Below the pieces are notes generated by a model. That model had not been told where the DNA came from and ran no database searches. It worked only from the letters and a program-made list of their open reading frames with translations. The position numbers were made by a program, and so were the translations under genes. Below are positions 51,896-60,013 of a stretch of 64,000 bases of DNA, piece by piece (positions within the stretch are counted from its first letter, which is position 1; each line of letters starts with the position of its first letter). The DNA is from Mucilaginibacter sp. CSA2-8R (GTDB lineage Bacteria; Bacteroidota; Bacteroidia; Sphingobacteriales; Sphingobacteriaceae): positions 5,270,001-5,334,000 of the forward strand of contig NZ_CP152389.1 of the NCBI RefSeq assembly GCF_038806765.1. The letters are read 5' to 3'.

Positions 51896-53310
51896 TGCAG
51901 CACTCCAAGTATATGAACGTAAAGCAAAGAACTATTAAGGCCCCTGTCGCCGTATCTGGAACCGGACTGCATACCGGCCAAAGTGTAACCATGATTTTCA
52001 ATCCTGCGCCCGAAAATCATGGTTTTAAATTCAGAAGGGTTGACCTGCCTGATGCACCGATCATTGATGCCGATGTGGACAATGTAACTGATACCTCAAG
52101 AGGTACTACCTTAACACAAAACGGTGCCAGCGTAAGCACAGTTGAGCATGTACTGGCCGCGTTGGTTGGTTTAGAGCTGGATAACGTACTAATAGATCTT
52201 AATGGCCCCGAAACTCCGATTATGGATGGCAGTTCGATGCCGTTTGTATCGGCCATTGCCGAAGCCGGCTGGAAAGAGCAGGATGCCGACCGCGAATATT
52301 ATCATATCCCTTATAACATACATTACTCTGAGACCGACCGTAAGGTAGAAATGGTTGCCATGCCGTTGGATGACGACTACCGCTTTACCTGTATGGTTGA
52401 TTATAATTCGCCTGTATTAGGTACTCAGCATGCTACTATTTCTTCAATCTCCGAGTTTAAGAAAGAGGTGGCCAGCAGTCGTACTTTCTGTTTTTTACAT
52501 GAGCTGGAGATGTTGCTGAAACATAACCTGATTAAAGGCGGCGACATCAACAATGCAATTGTAGTGGTTGATAAACATGTGGACGAACAGGAGCTGCAGC
52601 ATTTGGCTAAACTGTTTAACCGTGAAGATATTGATGTTGCCCCTCAAGGTATATTAAACAACATTGAACTGCGCCACCAAAATGAGCCTGCACGCCATAA
52701 ACTGCTGGACATGATTGGCGATTTAGCACTGGTTGGCGTACCACTGCGCGGCCACATTATGGCTGCCCGTCCGGGCCACGCAGCTAACGTAGCATTTGCA
52801 AAAAAAATAAAAGCATTAATAAAAAAAGAACGCAGCCGTAAGCACGTTAAAGTTTACAACCCTAATGCTAAACCGGTATACGATACCGTGCAGATTATGA
52901 ACATTCTGCCGCATCGTCCGCCAATGCTGTTGGTTGATAAAATTTTAGAGCTTACTAAAACACATGTGGTGGGCTTAAAGGCTGTAACCATGAATGAGCC
53001 ATTTTTTGTGGGTCACTTTCCGGGAGCACCAGTAATGCCGGGTGTTCTTCAAATCGAAGCTATGGCGCAAACCGGCGGTATATTAGTGTTAAATACAGTG
53101 CCCGACCCGGAAAACTGGCTTACGCTGTTCCTGAAAATAGAAAATGCCCGCTTTAAAGATAAAGTACTACCAGGAGATACCCTGATATTTAGATGTGATC
53201 TGATTGCGCCTATTCGTCGTGGCATTGCGCAGATGAAAGGCATAGGGATGGTTGGTGAGAAAATTGTGGTTGAAGCCGAACTAATGGCGCAAATTGTAAA
53301 ATACAAGTAA
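51895..53310 (+). CDS. lpxC-fabZ: Bifunctional UDP-3-O-acyl-GlcNAc deacetylase / 3-hydroxyacyl-ACP dehydratase
   Basis: A 471-residue fusion found in Bacteroidota. The LpxC half (about 7-305) has the zinc His in VEHVLAALVG, the NGPETPIMDGSS loop, and the catalytic DMIGDLALVG and GHAANVAFA stretches. The FabZ half (about 315-471) has ILPHRPPMLLVDKI and the catalytic His and Glu in FFVGHFPGAPVMPGVLQIEAMAQ. It joins the committed lipid A step to fatty acid elongation, two pathways competing for hydroxyacyl-ACP. The conserved region begins at the ATG at 51913, which may be the true start. Confidence 0.96.
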   Translation: MQHSKYMNVKQRTIKAPVAVSGTGLHTGQSVTMIFNPAPENHGFKFRRVDLPDAPIIDADVDNVTDTSRGTTLTQNGASVSTVEHVLAALVGLELDNVLIDLNGPETPIMDGSSMPFVSAIAEAGWKEQDADREYYHIPYNIHYSETDRKVEMVAMPLDDDYRFTCMVDYNSPVLGTQHATISSISEFKKEVASSRTFCFLHELEMLLKHNLIKGGDINNAIVVVDKHVDEQELQHLAKLFNREDIDVAPQGILNNIELRHQNEPARHKLLDMIGDLALVGVPLRGHIMAARPGHAANVAFAKKIKALIKKERSRKHVKVYNPNAKPVYDTVQIMNILPHRPPMLLVDKILELTKTHVVGLKAVTMNEPFFVGHFPGAPVMPGVLQIEAMAQTGGILVLNTVPDPENWLTLFLKIENARFKDKVLPGDTLIFRCDLIAPIRRGIAQMKGIGMVGEKIVVEAELMAQIVKYK

Positions 53311-53313
53311 GTG

Positions 53314-54096
53314 ATGATCCAGCCGTTAGCGTATATACATCCGCAAGCTAAAATAGCCGATAATGTTATTATCGATCCCTTTGCTACCATACATAAAGAC
53401 GTTGAAATAGGAGAGGGTACCTGGATAGGCTCAAACGTTACCATCATGGATGGTGCCCGCATCGGTAAAAACTGCCGTATATTTCCGGGTGCAGTCATCT
53501 CTGCTATTCCGCAGGATTTGAAGTTTAAAGGCGAAAGCACACAGGCCGTTATTGGCGACAATACCACCATCCGCGAGTGTGTTACCATTAACCGCGGTAC
53601 TAAAGACCACTGGAAAACTGAAATTGGCAGCAACTGCCTGATTATGGCCTATTGCCACGTGGCACATGATTGCGTAATTGGCAACAACTGTATTTTTTCT
53701 AATAATACCACTATTGCCGGTCACGTAACCGTTGGCGATTTTGTGGTATTGGCGGGTATGGTGGCTATTCACCAATTTTGTAATATCGGTTCACATGCCT
53801 TTGTAACAGGCGGCTCACTGGTGCGCAAAGATGTACCACCTTACGTAAAAGCAGCCCGCGAACCACTATCATATGCAGGTATTAACTCGGTAGGTTTACG
53901 CCGCCGTGGCTTTAGCGAAGATAAGATTAACGAGATACAGGATATTTACCGTACGTTGTTTGTTAAAAACAGCAATGTAAGTAAAGCCATGGGTATTATC
54001 GAAGCTGATTTCCGACCGACAGAAGAGCGTGATGAGATTTTAAATTTCATCCAAAGCTCGCAGCGTGGTATCATGAAAGGGTTTGGTAACAACTAA
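53314..54096 (+). CDS. lpxA: UDP-N-acetylglucosamine O-acyltransferase
   Basis: First enzyme of lipid A synthesis, 260 residues from the ATG at 53314 (a GTG lies one codon earlier). A hexapeptide beta-helix covers about 1-190, with the catalytic His in YCHVAHDCVIGNN (about 122), and GTKDHWKTEIG in the substrate loop. The C-terminal helical part (SVGLRRRGFSEDKINEIQDIYRTLF) is typical. Follows lpxC-fabZ by three bases. Confidence 0.96.
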   Translation: MIQPLAYIHPQAKIADNVIIDPFATIHKDVEIGEGTWIGSNVTIMDGARIGKNCRIFPGAVISAIPQDLKFKGESTQAVIGDNTTIRECVTINRGTKDHWKTEIGSNCLIMAYCHVAHDCVIGNNCIFSNNTTIAGHVTVGDFVVLAGMVAIHQFCNIGSHAFVTGGSLVRKDVPPYVKAAREPLSYAGINSVGLRRRGFSEDKINEIQDIYRTLFVKNSNVSKAMGIIEADFRPTEERDEILNFIQSSQRGIMKGFGNN

Positions 54097-54168
54097 ATTA
54101 ACCGCTGCAATTTATAGCATTGAGCAGATTCAACTTGAATTACTGACTGATGCTGTAAACTGTTCATC

Positions 54169-54801
54169 ATGAGTTTGCAAATACAAATTACCTTGCAGGA
54201 TGCCGGCCGTCGCTTTAACCGCGACTGGATATTTAAGGGTATTGATTATTCTTTTTTGTCGGGTAATAATTATGCCGTGCTCGGTCCGAATGGATCTGGC
54301 AAATCTACGCTGTTGCAATTGCTCAACGGCAGTTTATCTCCATCAGCAGGTAAAGTAACTTTCACCGAAAATAATCAGCCTGCGGATGTTGAAAAAGTAT
54401 TTCAGCATATTAGCCTGGCAGCTCCCTATTTAGAACTCATTGAAGATTTTAGCCTGACCGAAGTAATTGATTTTCACTTTCAATTTAAACCGTATGTTAC
54501 CGGCATGAGTCGTGTTGAACTTATTGACTTGTTGGGAATGAAGAGCAGCAGGCACAAAATGGTTAAATACTTTTCATCGGGCATGAAACAGCGCTTAAAA
54601 CTTGCTTTAGCGTTTTGCTCAGATACGGCCATCCTAATGCTCGACGAGCCCACCTCAAACCTGGACAAACAAGGCATTAACTGGTATTTGCAACTGGTTA
54701 AACAAATGGTCGGTAACCGGTTAATTATTGTTGGCTCTAACCAAGAGCATGAATACAGCTTTTGCACTAAACAGTTAAATATCACCGACTACAAATCTTA
54801 A
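54169..54801 (+). CDS. ABC transporter ATP-binding protein (lone)
   Basis: A 210-residue ABC ATPase. Walker A is GPNGSGKSTLLQLL (about 43-56), signature FSSGMKQRLKLALAF (about 140-154), Walker B ILMLDEPTSNLD (about 162-173); the switch His is replaced by GSNQEHE. No permease gene is adjacent. It sits between lpxA and efp, a position seen in related genomes. It could power an unlinked exporter or have a non-transport role; neither can be decided here. Confidence 0.88.
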   Translation: MSLQIQITLQDAGRRFNRDWIFKGIDYSFLSGNNYAVLGPNGSGKSTLLQLLNGSLSPSAGKVTFTENNQPADVEKVFQHISLAAPYLELIEDFSLTEVIDFHFQFKPYVTGMSRVELIDLLGMKSSRHKMVKYFSSGMKQRLKLALAFCSDTAILMLDEPTSNLDKQGINWYLQLVKQMVGNRLIIVGSNQEHEYSFCTKQLNITDYKS

Positions 54802-54880
54802 ATCTGCTAAACTTTAATTCTTGCAGGTATTTAGTTTAATAATGCCGATGCCGACCTGGTAACCACCCAGCAATAACTGC

Positions 54881-54911
54881 TTGATTGTTTGCTGATAAGT
54901 CCCTAAGTTTG
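54881..54911 (+). promoter_or_regulatory. Promoter of efp
   Basis: TTG (54881-54883), a 20-base spacer and TAAGTTTG (54904-54911). The efp ATG follows after 18 bases. Confidence 0.65.
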
Positions 54912-54929
54912 GGCCACGAAAAATTTGTT

Positions 54930-55493
54930 ATGTCTAAAGCATCAGAAATAAAAAACGGGAATATACTTCGCTTTAACGGCGACTTAGTGCAGGTGGAAGA
55001 ATTTATACACCGTACCCCAGGCAACTTGCGCGCTTTTTACCAGGCACGTATGCGCAACGTAAAAAGCGGCAAACTGGTTGAATATCGTTTCCGTACAGAC
55101 GAAGAGGTAACTATTGCCCGCGTTGAAACCAGCGATTACCAATATTTGTACGAAGATGGTAATGACCTGGTAGTAATGGATAACGCCACTTACGAGCAAT
55201 TTAACATACCTAAGTTTTTATTTGGCAATGCCGTTAAATTTTTAAAAGAGGGTGTAAACGTAATTATTGCTTTTGAAAGCGATGAGCCGATTATGGCACA
55301 AGCCCCTGCCTCTGTTGAGCTGGAAATTACTTACTCAGAACCTGCCGTTAAAGGCGATACCTCAACCAACGCATTAAAAGCGGCCACTGTTGAAACCGGT
55401 GCCGAAATTCGCGTTCCTTTATTTATCAATGAGGGCGATAAAGTGAAAGTAGATACCGCTACCGGTGCTTACATAGAGCGTGTAAAGGGTTAA
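54930..55493 (+). CDS. efp: Elongation factor P
   Basis: EF-P relieves ribosome stalling at polyproline stretches. 187 residues from the ATG at 54930, the normal length; three domains (KOW-like about 1-63, OB domains after). The loop that reaches the peptidyl-transferase centre reads RTPGNLRAF (28-36): the residue equivalent to E. coli Lys34 is Asn32, so lysyl, rhamnosyl or pentanol modification at that site is not possible in the known ways. A TTG further upstream is in frame but lies before the -7 box. Confidence 0.95.
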   Translation: MSKASEIKNGNILRFNGDLVQVEEFIHRTPGNLRAFYQARMRNVKSGKLVEYRFRTDEEVTIARVETSDYQYLYEDGNDLVVMDNATYEQFNIPKFLFGNAVKFLKEGVNVIIAFESDEPIMAQAPASVELEITYSEPAVKGDTSTNALKAATVETGAEIRVPLFINEGDKVKVDTATGAYIERVKG

Positions 55494-55510
55494 TCATACT
55501 ATTTATATAC

Positions 55511-55548
55511 AAGGAGAGGTTCTAATTTTTAGAGCCTTTTCTTGTTTT
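55511..55548 (+). terminator. Terminator after efp
   Basis: AAGGAGAGGTTCTAA pairs with TTAGAGCCTTTTCTT (55529-55543) through 15 positions including three G-U wobbles in the plus-strand RNA, 3-base loop, followed by GTTTT. Confidence 0.7.
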
Positions 55549-55593
55549 AAACACTTCGTGAGTCGTCTAAATAATTGAATTAATATCATTATT

Positions 55594-56166
55594 ATGACAA
55601 AAGCCGAAATACGTAAACTATATATTGCCAAACGCAAGCAGTTATCACAGGCGGAATATGACCATTTAAATCAAGCGTTGCTAAAGCAGTTTCAACAACT
55701 GGATTTGTCGGCAGTAAAGGTTATCCATTTGTTTTTACCCATTCATGCACGTAAGGAGCCTGATACGTTTTTAATCAGGCAGTGGCTGGAGGTCAATCAC
55801 CCGCAAATCAGTCGTGTATTTCCTAAAGCTGATTTTGCCCATCACACTATGCAAAATTTTGCGGATGATGAGTCGCTCGAATTAGCTATTAATGCCTTCG
55901 GTATACCCGAACCTGTAACCGGAAACCTGGTTGACCCTGCTCAGATTGATATGATACTGGTACCCCTTTTGGCTTTTGATAAGCAAGGCTATCGTGTAGG
56001 TTATGGCAAAGGCTTTTATGACCGCTTTATTAATCAATGTAGGCCTGATGTATGCCTGATTGGTCTTTCCTTTTTTGGACCGGTAGATCACATCAGCGAT
56101 TTAAATCCCTTCGACCGGAAACTAAACGAATGCCTGACGCCGGGTCAGCATTATCAATTGACCTAA
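55594..56166 (+). CDS. 5-formyltetrahydrofolate cyclo-ligase
   Basis: A 190-residue MTHFS family enzyme that turns 5-formyl-tetrahydrofolate into 5,10-methenyl-tetrahydrofolate with ATP. N-terminal KAEIRKLYIAKRKQLS, central MILVPLLAFDKQGYRVGYGKGFYDRF (about 126-151, with the phosphate-binding RVGYGKGFYDRF) and the C-terminal LNECLTPGQ are standard. It is convergent with the MazG-like gene. Confidence 0.94.
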   Translation: MTKAEIRKLYIAKRKQLSQAEYDHLNQALLKQFQQLDLSAVKVIHLFLPIHARKEPDTFLIRQWLEVNHPQISRVFPKADFAHHTMQNFADDESLELAINAFGIPEPVTGNLVDPAQIDMILVPLLAFDKQGYRVGYGKGFYDRFINQCRPDVCLIGLSFFGPVDHISDLNPFDRKLNECLTPGQHYQLT

Positions 56167-56190
56167 GCAGTTGTAATAATCTACGAAATT

Positions 56191-56517
56191 TTACTTCAAC
56201 TTCTCGTTATTCCGATGCCGGTTGGCATCACGGATGCTTTTTTTCTCCAAGTTTTTGTTCAGGGCATCTGTTAAATCAATACCGGTTTGGTTAGCCAGGC
56301 AAATCAGTACAAACAATACATCTGCCATTTCATCTGCCAGGTTCACTTCAGTATCTGATTTTTTGAAAGACTGTTCGCCATATTGCCGCGCCATGATACG
56401 GGCCACTTCGCCAACCTCCTCCATTAAAATGGCTGTATTAGTCAGTTCGTTAAAATAGCGTATACCGGTCGTATTAATCCACTGATCAACCAGTTGCTGA
56501 GCGTCTTTAATCGTCAT
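56191..56517 (-). CDS. MazG-like nucleotide pyrophosphohydrolase
   Basis: A 108-residue all-alpha NTP pyrophosphohydrolase. The metal-binding acidic motif is EEVGEVARIM (about 33-42) with DEMADVLFVLICLAN (about 62-76), the EExxE...ExxD pattern of MazG and dUTPase-like enzymes. It probably removes non-canonical nucleotides. It is convergent with MTHFS and divergent from fumC. Confidence 0.92.
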   Translation of the reverse strand: MTIKDAQQLVDQWINTTGIRYFNELTNTAILMEEVGEVARIMARQYGEQSFKKSDTEVNLADEMADVLFVLICLANQTGIDLTDALNKNLEKKSIRDANRHRNNEKLK

Positions 56518-56617
56518 GCCGCTAAAGTGGTTAAATCATAGCATTTGTGCCAATTAATTATTGATATGGGTGCACATTATAACTGAAAACTCACTAAAAT
56601 TCAATGTAAATCAGTCC

Positions 56618-56646
56618 TTGTTTCTTACATCTAATCCCTAACTTTG
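56618..56646 (+). promoter_or_regulatory. Promoter of fumC
   Basis: TTG (56618-56620), an 18-base spacer and TAACTTTG (56639-56646). It fixes the fumC start at the ATG at 56671, because a TTG in frame at 56644 lies within the -7 box itself. Confidence 0.7.
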
Positions 56647-56670
56647 CGCTGCATTAAAAACAGCAAATTA

Positions 56671-58068
56671 ATGAGTTTCAGAACCGAGCATGACACCATG
56701 GGTGCGGTACAAGTACCGGCCGATAAATATTGGGGAGCGCAAACTGAGCGTTCGCGTAACAACTTTAAAATTGGTCCGGAGGCATCAATGCCTAAGGAAA
56801 TCATTGCGGCTTTTGCCTACCTTAAAAAAGCTGCTGCTTATACCAACACCGATTTAGGCGTATTACCTGCCGAAAAACGCGACCTGATTGCCCAGGTTTG
56901 TGACGAAATTTTAGCCGGTCAGTTAGACAGCGAGTTTCCGCTGGTTATCTGGCAAACCGGTTCGGGCACGCAATCAAACATGAACGTGAACGAAGTGGTG
57001 GCCAACCGTGCACACGTATTGCAGGGTAATGCTTTAGGCGAGGGTAAAACCTTTGTTCACCCGAATGATGACGTTAATAAATCACAATCATCAAACGATA
57101 CCTACCCCACGGCGATGCACATTGCGGCCTACAAAATTTTAGTAGACGTAACCATTCCGGGTGTCGAAAAACTGCGCGAATCGCTGAAACGCAAATCAGA
57201 GCAGTTTATGAACGTGGTTAAAATTGGTCGTACCCATTTGATGGATGCTACGCCGCTTACCTTAGGCCAGGAGTTTTCGGGTTATGTATCACAGTTAGAC
57301 CACGGCTTACGCGCATTGCGTAATACACTGGCTCACTTATCAGAGCTGGCTTTAGGCGGTACTGCGGTAGGTACCGGTATCAACACCCCTAAAGGTTATG
57401 ATGTAAAAGTAGCTGAGTACATTGCACAATTTACCGGCCTGCCATTTATCACTGCCGAAAACAAGTTTGAGGCCCTGGCAGCTCACGATGCCATTGTAGA
57501 AACTCACGGTGCTTTAAAACAAATTGCCGTATCGTTGATGAAAATTGCTAACGATATCCGTATGCTGGCTTCTGGTCCGCGTTCGGGCATTGGCGAAATT
57601 CATATTCCGGATAACGAACCAGGCTCATCTATTATGCCGGGTAAAGTAAATCCTACCCAAAACGAAGCCGTAACGATGGTTGCCGCCCAGGTAATGGGTA
57701 ATGATGTAGCTATTGCCATAGGTGGCTCAAATGGCCATTATGAGCTTAACGTATTTAAACCGGTAATGGCGGCTAATTTCCTGCAATCCGCACGTTTAAT
57801 TGGCGATGCCTGCGTATCATTTACCGACCATTGTACTGAAGGTATTGAGCCTAATTACGATGGTATTAAAAAGCACCTGGAAAACTCTTTGATGCTGGTA
57901 ACCGCGTTGAACCCACACATTGGTTATGAAAACGCTGCCAAAATTGCTAAAAAAGCGTTGAAGGAAAATAAATCATTGCGCGAGGCCGCCATTGAACTGG
58001 AGCTGTTAAACAGCGAACAGTTTGACCAATGGGTACGCCCCGAAGACATGATTGGAAGTTTAAAATAA
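56671..58068 (+). CDS. fumC: Fumarate hydratase class II
   Basis: TCA-cycle enzyme that hydrates fumarate to malate without an iron-sulfur cluster. 465 residues from the ATG at 56671. Signature GSSIMPGKVNPTQNEA (catalytic Ser loop), SGTQSNMNVNEVVANRA and VKIGRTHLMDATPLTLGQEFSGY are all present. Followed by a strong terminator at 58082. Confidence 0.97.
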   Translation: MSFRTEHDTMGAVQVPADKYWGAQTERSRNNFKIGPEASMPKEIIAAFAYLKKAAAYTNTDLGVLPAEKRDLIAQVCDEILAGQLDSEFPLVIWQTGSGTQSNMNVNEVVANRAHVLQGNALGEGKTFVHPNDDVNKSQSSNDTYPTAMHIAAYKILVDVTIPGVEKLRESLKRKSEQFMNVVKIGRTHLMDATPLTLGQEFSGYVSQLDHGLRALRNTLAHLSELALGGTAVGTGINTPKGYDVKVAEYIAQFTGLPFITAENKFEALAAHDAIVETHGALKQIAVSLMKIANDIRMLASGPRSGIGEIHIPDNEPGSSIMPGKVNPTQNEAVTMVAAQVMGNDVAIAIGGSNGHYELNVFKPVMAANFLQSARLIGDACVSFTDHCTEGIEPNYDGIKKHLENSLMLVTALNPHIGYENAAKIAKKALKENKSLREAAIELELLNSEQFDQWVRPEDMIGSLK

Positions 58069-58081
58069 AACCCTTTCTAAA

Positions 58082-58107
58082 CCCTCCCCAAACGGGGAGG
58101 GCTTTTT
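58082..58107 (+). terminator. Terminator after fumC
   Basis: CCCTCCCC-AAAC-GGGGAGGG followed by CTTTTT; perfect 8-bp GC stem. The next ATG is only 11 bases after the stem. Confidence 0.88.
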
Positions 58108-58111
58108 GTTT

Positions 58112-58642
58112 ATGTTAAAAATCCAATCTATTCGGCGTTTTACTTCTTCTGTTCCTGCGCTGCTGCTTTGCTGCTGGCTATTATCTCTGTTTTCGTGCAG
58201 CCCTAATGCCAACGTACAAAGCCCGGGCGTTGCCTTTTTACAGGGCGAATGGCAGCAACATCCTGAAGCGGTGCACCGCCAACTGGTCAATTACACCTTG
58301 TACCAATTTAAATTTAGCTGCGATTCGTTTTTTGTAGCCATGCAATCATTCAGCAAAATAAACTACGGCGCTGATACCTGCATGAACAAAGGCCAATGGA
58401 CCGAGTATGCCAAAGGCCACTACGATCAGCGTAACGATACACTGCACCTGCGGGGTTTTTTCTGTAACGCCGATTATAGCCTTAAAGACCCTGGTGGCTG
58501 TTTTCGTTCGGGCGTGTACGAAGATTATTTTAAGACCGTTAAAACATCTGATTCTACCGTTAAATTTACCAGTACAGGCAGTATCCTGCCATCCAACCTG
58601 CACCTTGTTAAAAGAACTGCTTGTGTTCCCAAACCATTGTAA
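58112..58642 (+). CDS. Lipoprotein of unknown function
   Basis: A 176-residue lipoprotein with signal and lipobox LFSC (about Cys29, LLSLFSCSPN). The mature part has four further Cys and a compact, lipocalin-like size, with LQGEWQQHPE near its start, but I recognise no family. It starts just after the fumC terminator and ends 3 bases before the nuclease gene, so the two are co-transcribed. Confidence 0.72.
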   Translation: MLKIQSIRRFTSSVPALLLCCWLLSLFSCSPNANVQSPGVAFLQGEWQQHPEAVHRQLVNYTLYQFKFSCDSFFVAMQSFSKINYGADTCMNKGQWTEYAKGHYDQRNDTLHLRGFFCNADYSLKDPGGCFRSGVYEDYFKTVKTSDSTVKFTSTGSILPSNLHLVKRTACVPKPL

Positions 58643-58645
58643 TAC

Positions 58646-59440
58646 ATGAAAACTACTTTTTTTAAGAAACTGATTTTGGCGGCTGCCATTATGTATGCAC
58701 CGTTGCATAGCATGGCTTGGGGCGATAAAGGCCACCGCATTGCCGGCCAGATTGCCTCCAGCTATTTAACACCCAAAGCCCGTTTAGCAATAAAAGCTAT
58801 TTTGGGTAACGAGTCGGTGGCCATGGCCAGCACCTGGGCCGATTTTATCAAATCAGATCCTAACTACAGCTATTTATCATCATGGCATTATGTTGATTTT
58901 GATAAGGCCTATACCTATCCGGAACTGCAAACCTTTTTGAGGCAGGATACCAGCGTAGATGCCTATACCAAACTAAACTTTATGGCAGGCGAGCTTAAAA
59001 AGAAAAATCTGGCTCAGGATAAAAAGCTTTTGTACCTGCGCATGGTGATCCATATTGTAGAAGACATTCATCAGCCCATGCATACCGCACATACTGATGA
59101 TAAGGGCGGTAACGATTTTAAGGTAATGTGGTTTAAAGAAGAAAGCAACCTGCATTCGGTATGGGACAGTAAGCTCATCGAGTTTCAAAACCTCAGCTTT
59201 ACCGAATATACTAACGCCATTAATTTTACCACACCGGCGCAACGTACCGCCTGGCAGCAGGAACCGATAAGCAAATGGTTATTTGACAGTAAAGAACTGG
59301 CCGAAAATATTTATGCCAATACCAAGCACGACGAGGTGTTGAACTACAGGTACAACTTTAAATATGTAGGCTCTCTTAATGAGCAACTGCTAAAAGCAGG
59401 CGTACACCTCGCTGGCTTGTTAAACCAGATATTTGGATAG
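58646..59440 (+). CDS. S1/P1 family nuclease
   Basis: A 264-residue exported zinc nuclease. After the signal peptide the mature chain starts AWGDKGHRIAGQIA; the N-terminal Trp is itself a zinc ligand in this family. Further ligands lie in WADFIKSD, HYVDFD, IHIVEDIHQPMHTAH (about 130-144) and NLHSVWDSKLI. It should degrade single-stranded DNA and RNA outside the cytoplasm, probably to recover phosphate or nucleosides. It overlaps the region upstream of the next gene by two codons of slack. Confidence 0.94.
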   Translation: MKTTFFKKLILAAAIMYAPLHSMAWGDKGHRIAGQIASSYLTPKARLAIKAILGNESVAMASTWADFIKSDPNYSYLSSWHYVDFDKAYTYPELQTFLRQDTSVDAYTKLNFMAGELKKKNLAQDKKLLYLRMVIHIVEDIHQPMHTAHTDDKGGNDFKVMWFKEESNLHSVWDSKLIEFQNLSFTEYTNAINFTTPAQRTAWQQEPISKWLFDSKELAENIYANTKHDEVLNYRYNFKYVGSLNEQLLKAGVHLAGLLNQIFG

Positions 59441-59441
59441 T

Positions 59442-59891
59442 ATGAAAATCCTCATGGTTTGTCTGGGCAATATTTGCCGTTCGCCGCTGGCGGAAGGTGT
59501 AATGCAGCACCTGGCTGATGAACATCATTTAGACTGGACCGTTGACTCGGCAGGTACAGGCAGCTGGCACGTGGGAGAGGGGCCTGACAGGCGCTCTGTA
59601 CGCACAGCACAACGTTTTGGTGTCAACATTAGCCGGCAGGTATGCCGTCAGTTTAAAGTGGCTGATTTTGACCGTTTCGACCTGATTTTAGTAATGGATC
59701 GTAATAACCTTTCGGATGTACTATCATTAGCCCGCAATGAGCAGGATGCAGCCAAAGTAAGGTTATTGCTAAATGATAAAGAAGTGCCCGACCCTTATTA
59801 TGACAACAACCAGTTTGAACCGGTTTACCGCTTAATTGAGGGCGGCTGTAAAGACCTCATCAGAGAGTATGCCCACTTGCAGATTGATTGA
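59442..59891 (+). CDS. Low-molecular-weight protein-tyrosine phosphatase
   Basis: A 149-residue phosphatase from the ATG at 59442, one base after the nuclease stop. The active-site loop is CLGNICRSP (Cys7, Arg13) and the general-acid Asp is in VPDPYYD (about 111-117). It could act on bacterial tyrosine kinases of polysaccharide export, but none is nearby. A terminator follows at 59914. Confidence 0.94.
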   Translation: MKILMVCLGNICRSPLAEGVMQHLADEHHLDWTVDSAGTGSWHVGEGPDRRSVRTAQRFGVNISRQVCRQFKVADFDRFDLILVMDRNNLSDVLSLARNEQDAAKVRLLLNDKEVPDPYYDNNQFEPVYRLIEGGCKDLIREYAHLQID

Positions 59892-59913
59892 CCATTTATA
59901 AAATAACGAATAC

Positions 59914-59949
59914 AATAAGGCGCTTAAACGAGATTTAAAGCGCCTTATT
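59914..59949 (+). terminator. Terminator before hisS
   Basis: AATAAGGCGCTT / AAGCGCCTTATT, 12 bp, extended by A-T pairs toward the loop, followed by AGTTTTAT. Confidence 0.8.
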
Positions 59950-60001
59950 AGTTTTATAAAAGCTTGCCAAAGCCTGTATTCGGCAAAATGCTTCAAATGT
60001 T

Positions 60002-60009
60002 TACTTTTG
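60002..60009 (+). promoter_or_regulatory. -7 element of the hisS promoter
   Basis: TACTTTTG fits TAnnTTTG and ends 4 bases before the hisS ATG, which again implies a leaderless or nearly leaderless message. Confidence 0.55.
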
Positions 60010-60013
60010 CGGC

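Noticed and set aside
54885..54929. TTG start for efp giving 15 extra residues
   Set aside because: The extension spans the promoter, and the family N-terminus begins at the ATG at 54930.
56644..56670. TTG start for fumC giving nine extra residues
   Set aside because: The TTG is part of the TAACTTTG -7 element, so it lies upstream of the transcript start.
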